The notes under the pieces were generated by a model. That model did no database searches, was not told the origin of the DNA, and worked only from the letters and a program-made list of their open reading frames with translations. Below are positions 54,380 through 64,000 of a stretch of 64,000 bases of DNA, piece after piece. Location: assembly GCA_015680685.1 (NCBI GenBank), contig MNCI01027100.1, positions 279,831-343,830 on the forward strand. Reading direction: 5' to 3'. This DNA is from Gnetum montanum (lineage: Eukaryota > Streptophyta > Gnetopsida > Gnetales > Gnetaceae). The position numbers and the translations under genes are program-made. Every line of letters starts with the position of its first letter. Position 1 is the stretch's first letter.

Positions 54380-57256
54380 TTAAATGGTCCTAGGCAATGG
54401 AGGTTCTTGAGGCTCTAAAGGACCTTCTCCTGCTTCAGGCACATGTGATTTTTGAGGTGGTAGTGATTTTCTTGCAACAACTACAACTTCTGGTGAAAGA
54501 AGAAAGGCATCCAACAATGCCTTCGTCTTCTCCTCCTTACTCCTAGGATCATTCACAGTCCATGCCACATTGTGAATGTGGGTTGGTGTGGGAACATCCT
54601 AAGGATAGGGCATTATTGGAAATATCTCCTTCACATTAATGAACCAGGTAGTGAAAAGATTGCATTCAGCATTGAATGTCTTTACTAAATTCTATAGCTC
54701 CTAGTAGTCACTTAGTCTCCTAGCTAGGTTCTCAACTATAGACCATTGATCGTTAAAGTGCTACCTGAGAACATCAAGTTCTACATTTGCCACCTCAAGC
54801 TTCTACTTAATGTCTTTGTGATGCTTGAACTCAACTTCATTCAACAAGTATGAACTAGCCACTTACTTCTCCAATTTAGACCACGATCATCCAGCAATCA
54901 ACTAGATTTGCATAATGGAGATTGGCAAGCTCCATGTACTCTATCATCTCCTTAATCTACATCTCCTTCATGTGGATCTCCATCTTGTTGTAGTCATTAA
55001 CCCCATTAAAGATAGCCTACCAAACATCACCTCCTTCCTTGAGCTATTGAAGGGCCTCATTAACTTTTTCCTTTGCCATCTAAATATGTTTTTATTTGAT
55101 TTCTTTTTGTAGACCAACCTAATCTCTATAGTGATTTTTGACTCTATTAAATTTGAGAGCCTTATTTTTCTAGTTGGCTATCTCTATTGCAAATTTTTGG
55201 AGAAGAACTCAGACTTCCTCCATGGAGAGATTTCTATTTTTTACTATCAATCTCCTCAATTCAATTTTTACTCTAGCTAGCTACTCCTACAATTGATGGA
55301 TGAAATATTGCATTTGCTACTTTTTCTCATCAATATTCTACAAGTAGTGATTTTTTATTATCAAGGTCACATTCTCTCAGCAAGTTTGATCCAAGGCCTT
55401 TTGGATATTATGCATGGTGACATTGGCCAAGAACTGATTAAAGATCATCATCTCCTTCACATCCTTAGCCTTCTTGAGATTTTTTTTAATGCTACTGAAA
55501 AGCTTCATCATGGATCAATGCAGGGTTGAGAAGAGTAGGATCACCAAGGCAGGCTTTTAATTCAACAACCTCCATAGCCAAGCACTAGTTTTGAGCCTAG
55601 GCTATTTTAAGTTGCCCTTCCATGTTAATGCATTTGGCCTTTGCTTCCAGCAGCTCTAACTGGGCCATTGTGATTATATTTGAAAGGTTAAAGATATTTG
55701 AAATCGGTTGCTCAGTTCCCACTAGATGGTCCAGTAACTCCTCATGCTAGGCTACACTCAATTTACCACCAACTATTCCTACAAACATCTGCACATCTCT
55801 AAAAGTAGAAATTTTTGGTACAGACACCACAAGTGCATTTAATGCCTCAATAATTCTATCAGCAACCATCTTTGCTACTGTCTCCTGCCCATGGTTCTAC
55901 ATCACCAAGATAGTTATGCCCTTGCCCTCCTCTAGATGCACCAAGAAAGTAGTGGCATTCCCAAAGATGTCTAGGAATTGCTACTCTTGTAAGAGAGAGA
56001 CCATTACCTCTCAAGCACTAGGATTCAATCTCATAAGTAGCTACATTCTTTGGGCTGAAAAGATTGGTCCAGCTCCCTCCATCTGGCTAATGATTCAAGC
56101 CACTTCGTTAAGATGGCTCATCATTGAGCGATACATAGATGGATCACCACCACTCATTCTTGATTGCTACTCCTGCTCAAGCAAGAGCTAATCTTGAATC
56201 TTGTGCATTTGTTCAAGGGAAATGTGGGACTTTGGCATTATTTCATGACTGGGTGATGAAGGTGGTGGTTACTACTCCTCTTCCTTGGTTGTGGTAGGGG
56301 TCTTGTCTTTCATCATTCTACCTAAGAGGCAAAAGTAGTATGTTAGATTATATTGTTGGCTTAGCGAACTATTCCTACCCTTTTGCATAATTTCCTGATA
56401 AGGTAAGGAAAGTGCAAGGCCTTCCTTCCATGCTCATTTTTCTTAAATCGTTTCTCTATCTCCAAATAAATCAACTGTGGAAGCTTCATAGGGAATTTTC
56501 CACTCAAAGCAGCACATGCACAGGTGGAGAAAGCAATCACCTTATTGGGCCTCACTGTCAAATTAAGGTGATAGGCCACTATCCTAAAATATACATGCTC
56601 CACCAGGGTGAGTTCACCATACTCCTTGCAATCCACTCCATAACATCATTAGGTGTACCCTTTCTTAGCCTTCGAGTCTAATTATGTAGAGATATTTGCC
56701 ACATTTATTCCAATATCAGGCAACCCAAGGACATGCACAATGGCCTCCACCAAGTAGGACACCTAAATGTCCTTAATCTTCATAGTGGCTTTTACCTGCC
56801 TACCATTCTAGAAGAGATATGTCTCTTTAATGTAGCATTCCCCACTAGAAATGATCATTGGCCACATGGAAGAGTTCTGCAACTACATCTTGACGTCTGG
56901 TTGAGCATGTTCTAAGAATGGTCCAAAGTTCAATTCTTGGAGAACTAAATGTTAGATGTCACAAGGCTTGATCTGATCAAGGCAAGCTTAAGTCAATGAA
57001 ACCTCTAGTCTTGGCATTGGTCTTGGTGCCTCATCTCGATGGGATTTTTCAATTACGGCCACTTCTTGGGGAATCTATTGAATAGATTCCACTTCAAACT
57101 CCTCTAAAAGAGGTCTCGTCACATGAGTTTCTACTACCTATTCTTAGGATTGCTCTTGCTACTCCCTTCTAGATCTAGGTCATTTGTCTTTTGGTTGAGA
57201 TCGTCCTCCTTCTTGTGGTCATTTTGGTCTAGGTGTCATCTGTAATCATGACATGA
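54380..57256 (-). pseudogene. Element C third ORF
   Basis: The likely start region is at about 57256 (MITDDT, then TAG), equivalent to MAPRPK in element B. A conserved domain lies at 56930-56340: LVEHVYFRIVAYHLNLTVRP, FSTCACAALSGKFPMKLPQL, HGRKALHFPYLIRKLCKRVG. The coiled-coil-like part runs from 55900 to 54700. The C-terminus is AWTVNDPRSKEEKTKALLD, then a Pro/Glu tail ending at 54380. About 950 codons with many stops. It lies in pol orientation and the function is unknown. The block pattern resembles exon 4 of the antisense gene in element T. Confidence 0.65.
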
Positions 57257-57688
57257 CCAAGAATAAGCACTTAATGTGTAACTTTGAAACATTTGGAATA
57301 CCTTATCCCTTGGGGTAGTTACAATTGGCTAAGTTGTAATCATGGTCGATTTGATTATTTTAATATTATTTTGTTATTATTTGATTAAATAGTTTATTGA
57401 AGTGTGTTGGAAGGGTTTAACTCTCATAGGTTTATGATTTAATATTATTTTATTCATTAAACCCATGGGGGAGTTAGAAAACTTCTGAAAAATTTTGTAT
57501 CAAAAACCTAAGGTTTGTGGCCCCCATGACATAAAGTGTACCTCTAAAAGCTATAGGGCTAAAGAACAAAGTGAATTGAACAAATGGTTTGAAAGTTACA
57601 GGCTTTAGAAGGTTTTGAGCTTTGAAAAATTACAAAAACTCCCCTTACATTTGAAGAAAATGGTAAAAAATTCCTAAGTGGTGGGCAC

Positions 57689-57785
57689 TATATATAGAAT
57701 CTCTCCCATGCATCGACTAGGCCTCATCGACGAGGCCTAGTCAACACGATCAACTACATCGATTAGGCCTAGTTGACACAGCTAC
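57689..57785 (-). promoter_or_regulatory. Candidate internal promoter for the element C third ORF
   Basis: On the minus strand, four or so TCGAC(T/G)AGGCC-type repeats (57785-57711) are followed about 15 bp on by TATATATA (57689-57696). The third ORF starts some 430 bp downstream. The LTR of the same element has the same order: TCGAC-GAGGCC repeats, then TATAAATA. Function is inferred from this likeness only. Confidence 0.5.
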
Positions 57786-59040
57786 TGACCATTTTTGACC
57801 AAGTCAAAAATTTGAAAAATACAAGGAGTTTTTGAATGAAATTGGAGTCAAATGGAAGCCCAAAAAGCCAAGAACACAATGAGATACATGAAGAGGACTT
57901 GAGATTTCACAAGAGATGGAGAATGATTGGAGAAATGCCTTAAGGCACACACAGTTAGATGCAACCAATGGGGAATAAAAAATATTTGATTGCCAAACAT
58001 GCCTAAGGATAAGGGACTTAACTAGTCAAACTAAGAGCTATGAAAGTGAATCCTCCCCATAGTAGGCCTATGCCCTTTTTTCCTTTACATAACCTTAACT
58101 AAGGAGTATATGGATCCCACAATTTATTAACGATTACGAAAAGTTAAGAACCAAATCCTAAAGAATCTACCTAAGAATTTGAACACATCAAACTAAGACA
58201 TTATACAAAAACATGAAAACTAGTAGTGAGGTAAGTTATGGAAATGGATGAGATACAGAGTGGCATGGATGTCCCAATCATAGTTACATGAAGTCCCCTA
58301 TGGAGTTTATGGTTAAATGACTCGATAAAAGTCCATCCTTAGTCCAAAACAAAACCAACCAATTTTAGTGACTTTGCATCGCCACTCCAAGATTGGTCCA
58401 CCTCCTCAAGACACAAGAATGCTCCACAAATAACTACCATTCCTTATTTGAGAAGAAAAGAGAAGTAGGAAGTGAGAAAGGGCCTTAGTTAGAGGGGACC
58501 TTCAAGCATGGGTAATGTGTCTTTCTAGTCCCACAACCAATGCTTTTAGCCCATTTATTTTTTCTAAGGGGTGTGCTTTGAATTTCCATCATGTTTTTTT
58601 TTTTTTGTCATTTTATGTTTTAATGAATTTTTTGGATGGAAATACATCATGCAAAGACTTATTCAATCCTGTTATTAGTCAACATTGAATAGTAAGAAAT
58701 CCATGAAAACACACATACACTGAAGTAAGTAGAGAGGCACAAAGAGAATTGAATCCCATTTAACTCACACCCTTTTCAAACCTTTGAATCTTTCCCAAGT
58801 TTGGAAACTACCAAGGTCACAAGTTCATTAAAGTTTTATTAATGAAAAAGATACCTCATACTTCCAAAACTAGAAAAACCATAGAGTTGGTAGATGGGTG
58901 GATGATGTAGACTCACTACTTGTTCCATGAAAAAGAAACCTATCTTTGTCATTGGTCATCAAAATTTAAAAATAGAAACTAGACATTAGCCATCAAAAAC
59001 ATTAGGTACAAACCACCAACCACCATTAATAAACAACTAC
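57786..59040 (-). other. Element C spacer between pol and third ORF
   Basis: Non-coding and collinear with 2170-3424 of element B. Landmarks: AAGGGCCTTAGTTAGAGGGG (58470-58490) and a T homopolymer at about 58592-58605. No gene is seen. Confidence 0.6.
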
Positions 59041-59911
59041 AGCATCATTAAGTCATGTTGGCAATAAAGCACTTTTATTAGAAGATAATAAAAATGCACA
59101 CTAAAATAATGAAAAATATAAAATAAATTATAAAATATTCAAGAAAAATAAAATATACAAATGATGTTGTAAAACAAAAATTTAAAAAAATAATAAAGTG
59201 TAAAACAAAAATGGTAAAAATAACAAAGTGGAAAAAATTGTAAAGCAAAAAGGGTAGAAAAACTAAAGATCCACTTATATAGTTAGCATGGATGGCCATC
59301 TCCCCCACCAATAAGTTGAGAGGAGGAGATCTGAAAGATTAAGTGTGGTTGTCCATTTGATGAGACGTAGATTTCACTAGCTTGTATGGGCTCATAGAAA
59401 GGTTTTAGTTGTTGCATGTTGACCAGTTGTTTCTTATTTGGGCTCTCAAGTTTGTAAATCAACATAGCCCTAGAAGGAAAGGTTTCATAAATTATGTAAG
59501 GCCCTTTCCACAATATTTAGAACTTAGTTTGTTGAGGTACATGTGTGGGGCTCTAGTAGGGAACCTTGGCTCCAAGTTGAAATTTCACTTTCCTTATCCT
59601 AAGGTCATGGCATTATTTACTGAATGCTTTATGCACTTCATTAAATGATAGGGCCATCAATCGATTCTCATCTAGCACATTAAGATTGATCAACCTCTCT
59701 TTTTGTGCTAGGCTTAGGTCAAGTTTAAGATCACAAGCTATTGAAAGTGTACGAAGCTCGGATTGAATTAGCAAAGTTGGTAACTTTTTGTACACCAACT
59801 CATAGGGAAAGTAGCCTAGATGGCATCATTAAGTTTTGTGGTCTAGTTTCTCCTATATTTGCTAATTGTTCTTGCTAATATTTTCAAATATCTTCCTATT
59901 AGTGACCTCCA
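59041..59911 (-). pseudogene. Element C integrase C-terminal part, truncated
   Basis: Minus strand: SKYRRN tail of the core (near 59850), LSLAQKERLINLNVLDENRL (59690-59740), MWKGPYIIYETFPSRAMLIY at 59454-59513, then LVNMQQLKPFYEP. It breaks at about 59911, where the sequence switches to LTR. The catalytic core is absent. Confidence 0.8.
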
Positions 59912-59915
59912 CAAG

Positions 59916-60180
59916 AATAAAGATCCGTACACTCTTTGAATCCTACTATGAACACTTAGAAAAATATTATAACTTTTGAATGACAAACCTGCAAGAGCTT
60001 TGCTACAACTATAACTAAAGATGTCATAAACATGGTGGCTAAGTATGTATTTATAGGCAAAAATAGACACTGCATCAATGAGGCCACATCAATGCATCAA
60101 ATCCCACATCGACGTGGTTGCATCGACAGGGTCGCATCAATGAGGCCTTGTCAATGTAATCCAAGAAATGTGACTCACCA
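59916..60180 (-). repeat. Element C 5' LTR remnant
   Basis: The first 265 bp of the LTR in element sense, with TATAAATA at 60048-60055 (minus) and the TCGAC/ATCAATGAGGCC repeats at 60070-60160. It ends exactly at the TSD ACACT (60181-60185). Confidence 0.85.
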
Positions 60181-60185
60181 ACACT

Positions 60186-61615
60186 GAAACAAAGTTGAAA
60201 AAAATAGAGATTAAAATGACCAAAGAAGCCTTGTTATAAAACATCAATTGCTCCTCACATTATCAAGTAACTAGCACTGCATAGCATGAAGACTTCTTCA
60301 TTTAGCAAGCATGTCACTATCCTTTGAATAGCCATGATGTTAACATTTGAAATTCCTTGTTAACCCCCTGATAACCAATATAACCCTTATCTCATCCTAA
60401 ACTCTCAACATCCTATCATGACCTTATCTCATCATCATGAGCACTCCTTGACATGGTTTGATAGCTACAAAATCAAGTGCAAAGGGGAAGCATTGATGAA
60501 GAGTCCATAGTGGTGTTTCAAATTCTTTGTTGATATCTCTTGACTCAATCCCCAAAATATTAACAAAGAGGGACTAGTTAAACACCTGAAGGAAAATTTG
60601 CAATTTTCCATGCTAAGCCTTAATAGCCAAAGTTGCAATGTAATTGATGGGAATTAAAAGGCAAAAACAATTACCTATTTTCCCATCAAAAATCCCATCT
60701 AATAACCCTATTTTAGCTAAAATTTCAGCAATTTCAATATGTAAAAATGAATTTATAGCATACAAGATGTAAATATCATTTAGGCTAGCTTATAAGTTGT
60801 AAATCCCATTTAAGCTAGCTTATAAGAGGCCTAAAATGTAAATACGCTACATAGGCAAGAAAAGTCTCTTACATTGATGCCTCTTACACTAGAATTTTGG
60901 GAAGTGAAAATGCTAAATGTGCTAGCACTTTCAGCCTAAAAGCCAAAAAGACTAGTATTTTCAACCCAAAAGCCAAATATGTTGGGTTATAAGCTACATA
61001 TTTATGTTACAAACAGCTTGTAACATTCATATGAGTGTATGGAATTATAACGGATGCATATCATAGCCTATTTAAGCCAAATTTGTAGCCAATCTCAAGA
61101 CTATTGGCAGATCAAAGTTGTAGATTTCACAACCATTCCAACACAATTTTTTAGTGTAGATCTCTCTTAACAGCAAATCTTTAGTAGCATTTAAAGTATA
61201 GATCATGATAAAAGCTATTACAACCCAAGCATAGGATACACTCTTCCCCTTGTAACATATTCTTAGGGATAATTGCTTATTTTGGGTTTCCTTGAAGCCT
61301 CCAAGTTGTATCTTCTAAACTTGTACTTGCACAATGTTCTCCTTTTTCTCATTACATTAATACAAAGTTTGCAGTTCTTGCTTTGCTTATATTTAATCTT
61401 TGTTTATTGCACTCTTCTAATCTATTTTTAAGTTCCACATGTTGCAGTTTTATTTCCTTATTTTTATTAAATACATTGGTAAAAGAGTTTTAAGTCCCTA
61501 AGAGATCTGCTAGACCGTTTAGGGTGCTCCAAATTCCTTTTTCAAGGCCTGTGGGATTCAAGGCAAAACTATTTTGCTTTAAGAATTTTGATTTTCCAAC
61601 AACGAATTTTTGAAG
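60186..61615. other. Unassigned non-coding sequence, perhaps a solo LTR
   Basis: No ORF of note. A repeated GCTAGCTTATAAG...TGTAAATCCCATTTA block lies at 60775-60830. The right part ends GATTTTCCAACA at about 61602, the kind of end seen in Copia LTRs. I could not find a matching start or target duplication, so a solo LTR is only a guess. Confidence 0.35.
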
Positions 61616-63400
61616 TGTTACACTTACCTATATTTTTTTTTCTTCTTCTATCCTTTTTTCGATTCTAGTACTCCATTTTCTCCTTCACAATATATAGAGA
61701 AGTTTGGAACTTTTCATCTAATGAGTTCCACATTTTATTCACTTTGATCGATATTTCTATAACAAATTTTTGGATCGGCAAGATTTTTCTTTATACCATT
61801 TCGTACCTCCCTTTTGCAAATGGAGGGGTCTCTATTATACTCTTCTACACTTTCTTGCTTCTTAAGTTCTCTTTCTTCCTTGGCTACTTACTTAATAAGC
61901 CTTTGGATCTGATGGACCCTCATTTTTGATAATCTTCATTAGGCATAAATTCCAAGGAACTCTTTTGTTTTGTTTCGAAGCCCATCTATTATGTGGAAAA
62001 CCTATTTTCTTTAAAAGAAATCATGGACTATGCAATGATGCAAAAGAGAGTAACACCTACCTAGGGCTACATCAACATATTCATGATTGCCTTGTTTCCA
62101 CCTTTGAATTTGTATACTTAAGTTGAACATCCTAAAATACGTCTGATACTTATCATTTAATAGCTCCATCATCATATTCCATCTATGAATTCTAGCTCCA
62201 AGGACTAGTTCCATCTTTTAGCTTCTTTGATAAGTATCCTAGGGAACAATTTGAGGTTTTGTCACTTATTCTCAATATTTTGCAAGGCACAAACATCATG
62301 AAAGGCTTGCAAGTGATGTTGTGGATTAGTATTATACCCTCCTTCAAACTTAGGAATATTGTTCATATCAAGTCACTTGATTCAACTATCCCTTTGATGC
62401 CTGGTAGGAATATGAACTACTTTTGAGATATTGATCATGCTTTGTGTACCCATCAGTGATTTGTCATAGTCATTATATTCATGGTGACCCCTATGATGGT
62501 TATGCCTCTTATGATGTGACCTACTATGCCTTCTCTCCTAATGATGCTTCTCTTCCTTTTGCTATTAACTATGCTTGCTTCTCCCATCCATATGATGGGA
62601 CCTTCTATCATCCCCCTCTTGGTCTTGATCATGCCTCCTTCTATTTTAGCCTTGTTCCCTCCTATCAAAGTTTGACAATGGGAAGGATAGTGAAGATAAA
62701 GGGCTAGGAGAGTGGTGTTAACTTGCCCTTCTTCTTTTGTCCCTTGATTATTCTTTTGATGAATGGTTTCAAGGGCTTGGCCTTGAGGTTTTCTTGGTTC
62801 TAGAATCAGTTTTTCCTTCATCTTAGTTACCCACCAAGGTTGATTGTAACCATTGGTGACTTGTATCTCCCTCATTGAAAAGAGGAGAACCTTGGTGTTA
62901 ATATTTCCCTAATAAAAACTCTAGGCCCTCCTTCATTGATTGCAAAAATAGTGAAAGTGTGACTTATTTGCCCTTTGATGCTTCATAGCATGCCTCAATG
63001 CGTTGATCTTTCTTATGTTGGGCCTTTGTTGGATGATACTCTATGGCAAGGTGCTCTATTACTTGGTAATCTAGGCCTACAGGTTCAAGCCCTAGTCTCC
63101 TGAGAGCTTCCATGAACATTGTAGAAATATAACGATTAGGAGCAAACACAATGTTACCCTCTAGATCTCTCCAATGTAGTTGTTCATCTTGATGAAGAAT
63201 AAAATCAAAGTCTAAATAATACAGACCAGGATGTACATAGACAATCTTTAGTTGTTGAGGTTTCTCTTCAACATTCCTTCTAGTTCTATCTTGTTGTTGG
63301 TTGGAGTCATTGATAGGTGATGGTGAATCATTCCTGTGAGAGAAAAGAAGTCATTTAAGTTTTTTTTTGATATAGTATACCTTGATAAAATATTGTTATT
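61616..63400 (-). pseudogene. Element E gag (Athila-like, minus strand)
   Basis: The N-terminal region near 63200 contains VYVHPGLYYLDFDFILHQDE, then MFAPNRYISTMFMEALRRLG (63090-63149). The basic middle region is at 62453-62875 and the capsid core at 62011-62214: IHRWNMMMELLNDKYQTYFR and GRCYSLLHHC. It is homologous to A and B gag. The element is broken off near 61616, with no protease or pol visible. Frame breaks occur between the three segments. Confidence 0.72.
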
Positions 63401-63508
63401 ATTTTTCTAAAAGATAATATGTTATTTTCTTTTACAACTTTGTATGATTTCACTATTTAATAATACTTGGTGCACTTAGCTAAAATGAATCCCTGGTTAC
63501 AATGCCAA

Positions 63509-63846
63509 TGATGAGCAATGGGTATTCTCTACACCCAACCATACAAATCATTAGTGTGTACATGTGATTCAATCAAATTTCATGGACTCTATTTACCTAA
63601 TTGACTGATATCATCAGATGGTAAAAAATGTGGTTTGCTAATCATTGTCTTTCCAATCATCACTTGCGTTAACTCATTTGTATAGTTAAGTGTGATTGAG
63701 GTGTAAGATATTTGTTTTTATAATTTTTATAATTTTTTGTATCTACCAAATGATTAAATAAATGAAGGTTTAATATTTAAAATAACTAATTAATTTACTA
63801 AACTAGCCTAAACGTGGAGCATTCATTTCCACTTTCTATACATATC
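63509..63846 (-). repeat. Element E 5' LTR, broken
   Basis: Starts (plus view) TGATGAGCAATGGG, followed on the gag side by a PBS variant (minus strand TTGGCATTGTAACCAG). Only 338 bp are present before another LTR begins at 63847. The first base pairs of U5 and R match the B and C LTRs but are strongly diverged. Confidence 0.78.
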
Positions 63847-64000
63847 TGATGAGTGGCGAGGTACCCCTACACTCAACCATACGAATATGATTGTGCACGC
63901 GCGATCCAGTCGAACTCCGCAGACTAAATGCCTTAACACCACAAGAAACACTTGGGGTTAATCGTTCGTTGTCTTCCCAGGCTTGCTTGTAAGTGTCACG
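63847..64000 (-). repeat. Element F LTR, cut by the window edge
   Basis: TGATGAGTGGCGAGGTACCC starts abruptly inside the element E LTR. It keeps CpG sites (CACGCGCGATCCAGTCGAAC) that are TG or CA in the other copies. It is therefore probably a younger insertion or solo LTR of the same family. ATATC (63842-63846) should be its TSD. Confidence 0.75.

Larger units (their letters stand above)
53241..60180 (-). mobile_element. Element C: internally deleted Athila-like element
   Basis: Minus-strand element with a full 3' LTR (53241-54119), PPT, third ORF, spacer, integrase C-terminus and only the first 265 bp of the 5' LTR (59916-60180). The TSD ACACT at 53236-53240 and 60181-60185 is exact, so both outer ends are original. 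The missing U5, gag, protease, RT and most of integrase were lost by one internal deletion joining integrase to LTR near 59912. Confidence 0.88.

Noticed and set aside
1-64000. tRNA, rRNA or small-RNA genes
   Set aside because: No cloverleaf with A and B boxes, and no conserved rRNA blocks, were recognised by eye. A tRNAscan-SE or Infernal run would settle it.

Overview
The window looks like intergenic DNA from a large-genome land plant, possibly a gymnosperm. Nearly all of it is LTR retrotransposon sequence. It also holds one Penelope-like retroelement. I see no intact host gene, rRNA, tRNA or prokaryotic feature. The evidence for a plant is the Ty3/gypsy families present (Athila-like, with a DLG protease and an FMDDF reverse transcriptase; Tat-like, with two RNase H domains), plant-type GT-AG introns and two telomere-like TTTAGGG heptamers. 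The gymnosperm suggestion rests only on the old, heavily deaminated, deeply nested elements and on a Penelope element in a plant.

The layout is a set of nested insertions, several proved by exact 5-bp target-site duplications (TSDs). Element D (Athila-like, + strand) ends at 52933 and is interrupted at 45183 by element B (Athila-like, - strand), whose left end lies outside the window. B is interrupted by element A (Athila-like, + strand, 3998-32569, TSD AATGC). A is interrupted by element T (Tat-like, - strand, 6293-24941, TSD ATGGT). B is also interrupted, inside its integrase, by a Penelope-like block (about 32813-38668). To the right, element C (53241-60180, - strand, TSD ACACT) is an internally deleted relative of B. 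Element E (gag plus a broken LTR) is cut by a fresh-looking LTR, element F, that runs off the right edge.

Element T is the most interesting object. On the - strand it reads LTR, leader, gag, protease, RT, RNase H, second RNase H, integrase, LTR. Between protease and RT, in the opposite orientation, sits what looks like a complete spliced gene: TATA box at 13172, start codon at 13473, eight exons joined by seven GT-AG introns with consistent phases, stop at 17959 and AATAAA at 18038. The deduced protein begins with an FCP1/NLI-interacting-factor-like phosphatase domain that has lost its catalytic aspartates. A retroelement-type accessory domain and a coiled coil follow. Related tandem arrays bracket the gene, and palindromic GCGTATACGC-type repeats occur in its leader and first intron, in the T LTRs and in the T leader.

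The Penelope-like block contains one near full-length element (N-terminal ORF plus RT, no recognisable GIY-YIG endonuclease) between direct repeats (pseudo-LTRs). Head-to-head with it are two tandem copies of a roughly 862-bp unit that appear to be RT-less derivatives of the same family. The Athila-like elements B, C and D carry a third ORF after pol; in C it has a candidate promoter of its own that resembles the LTR promoter.
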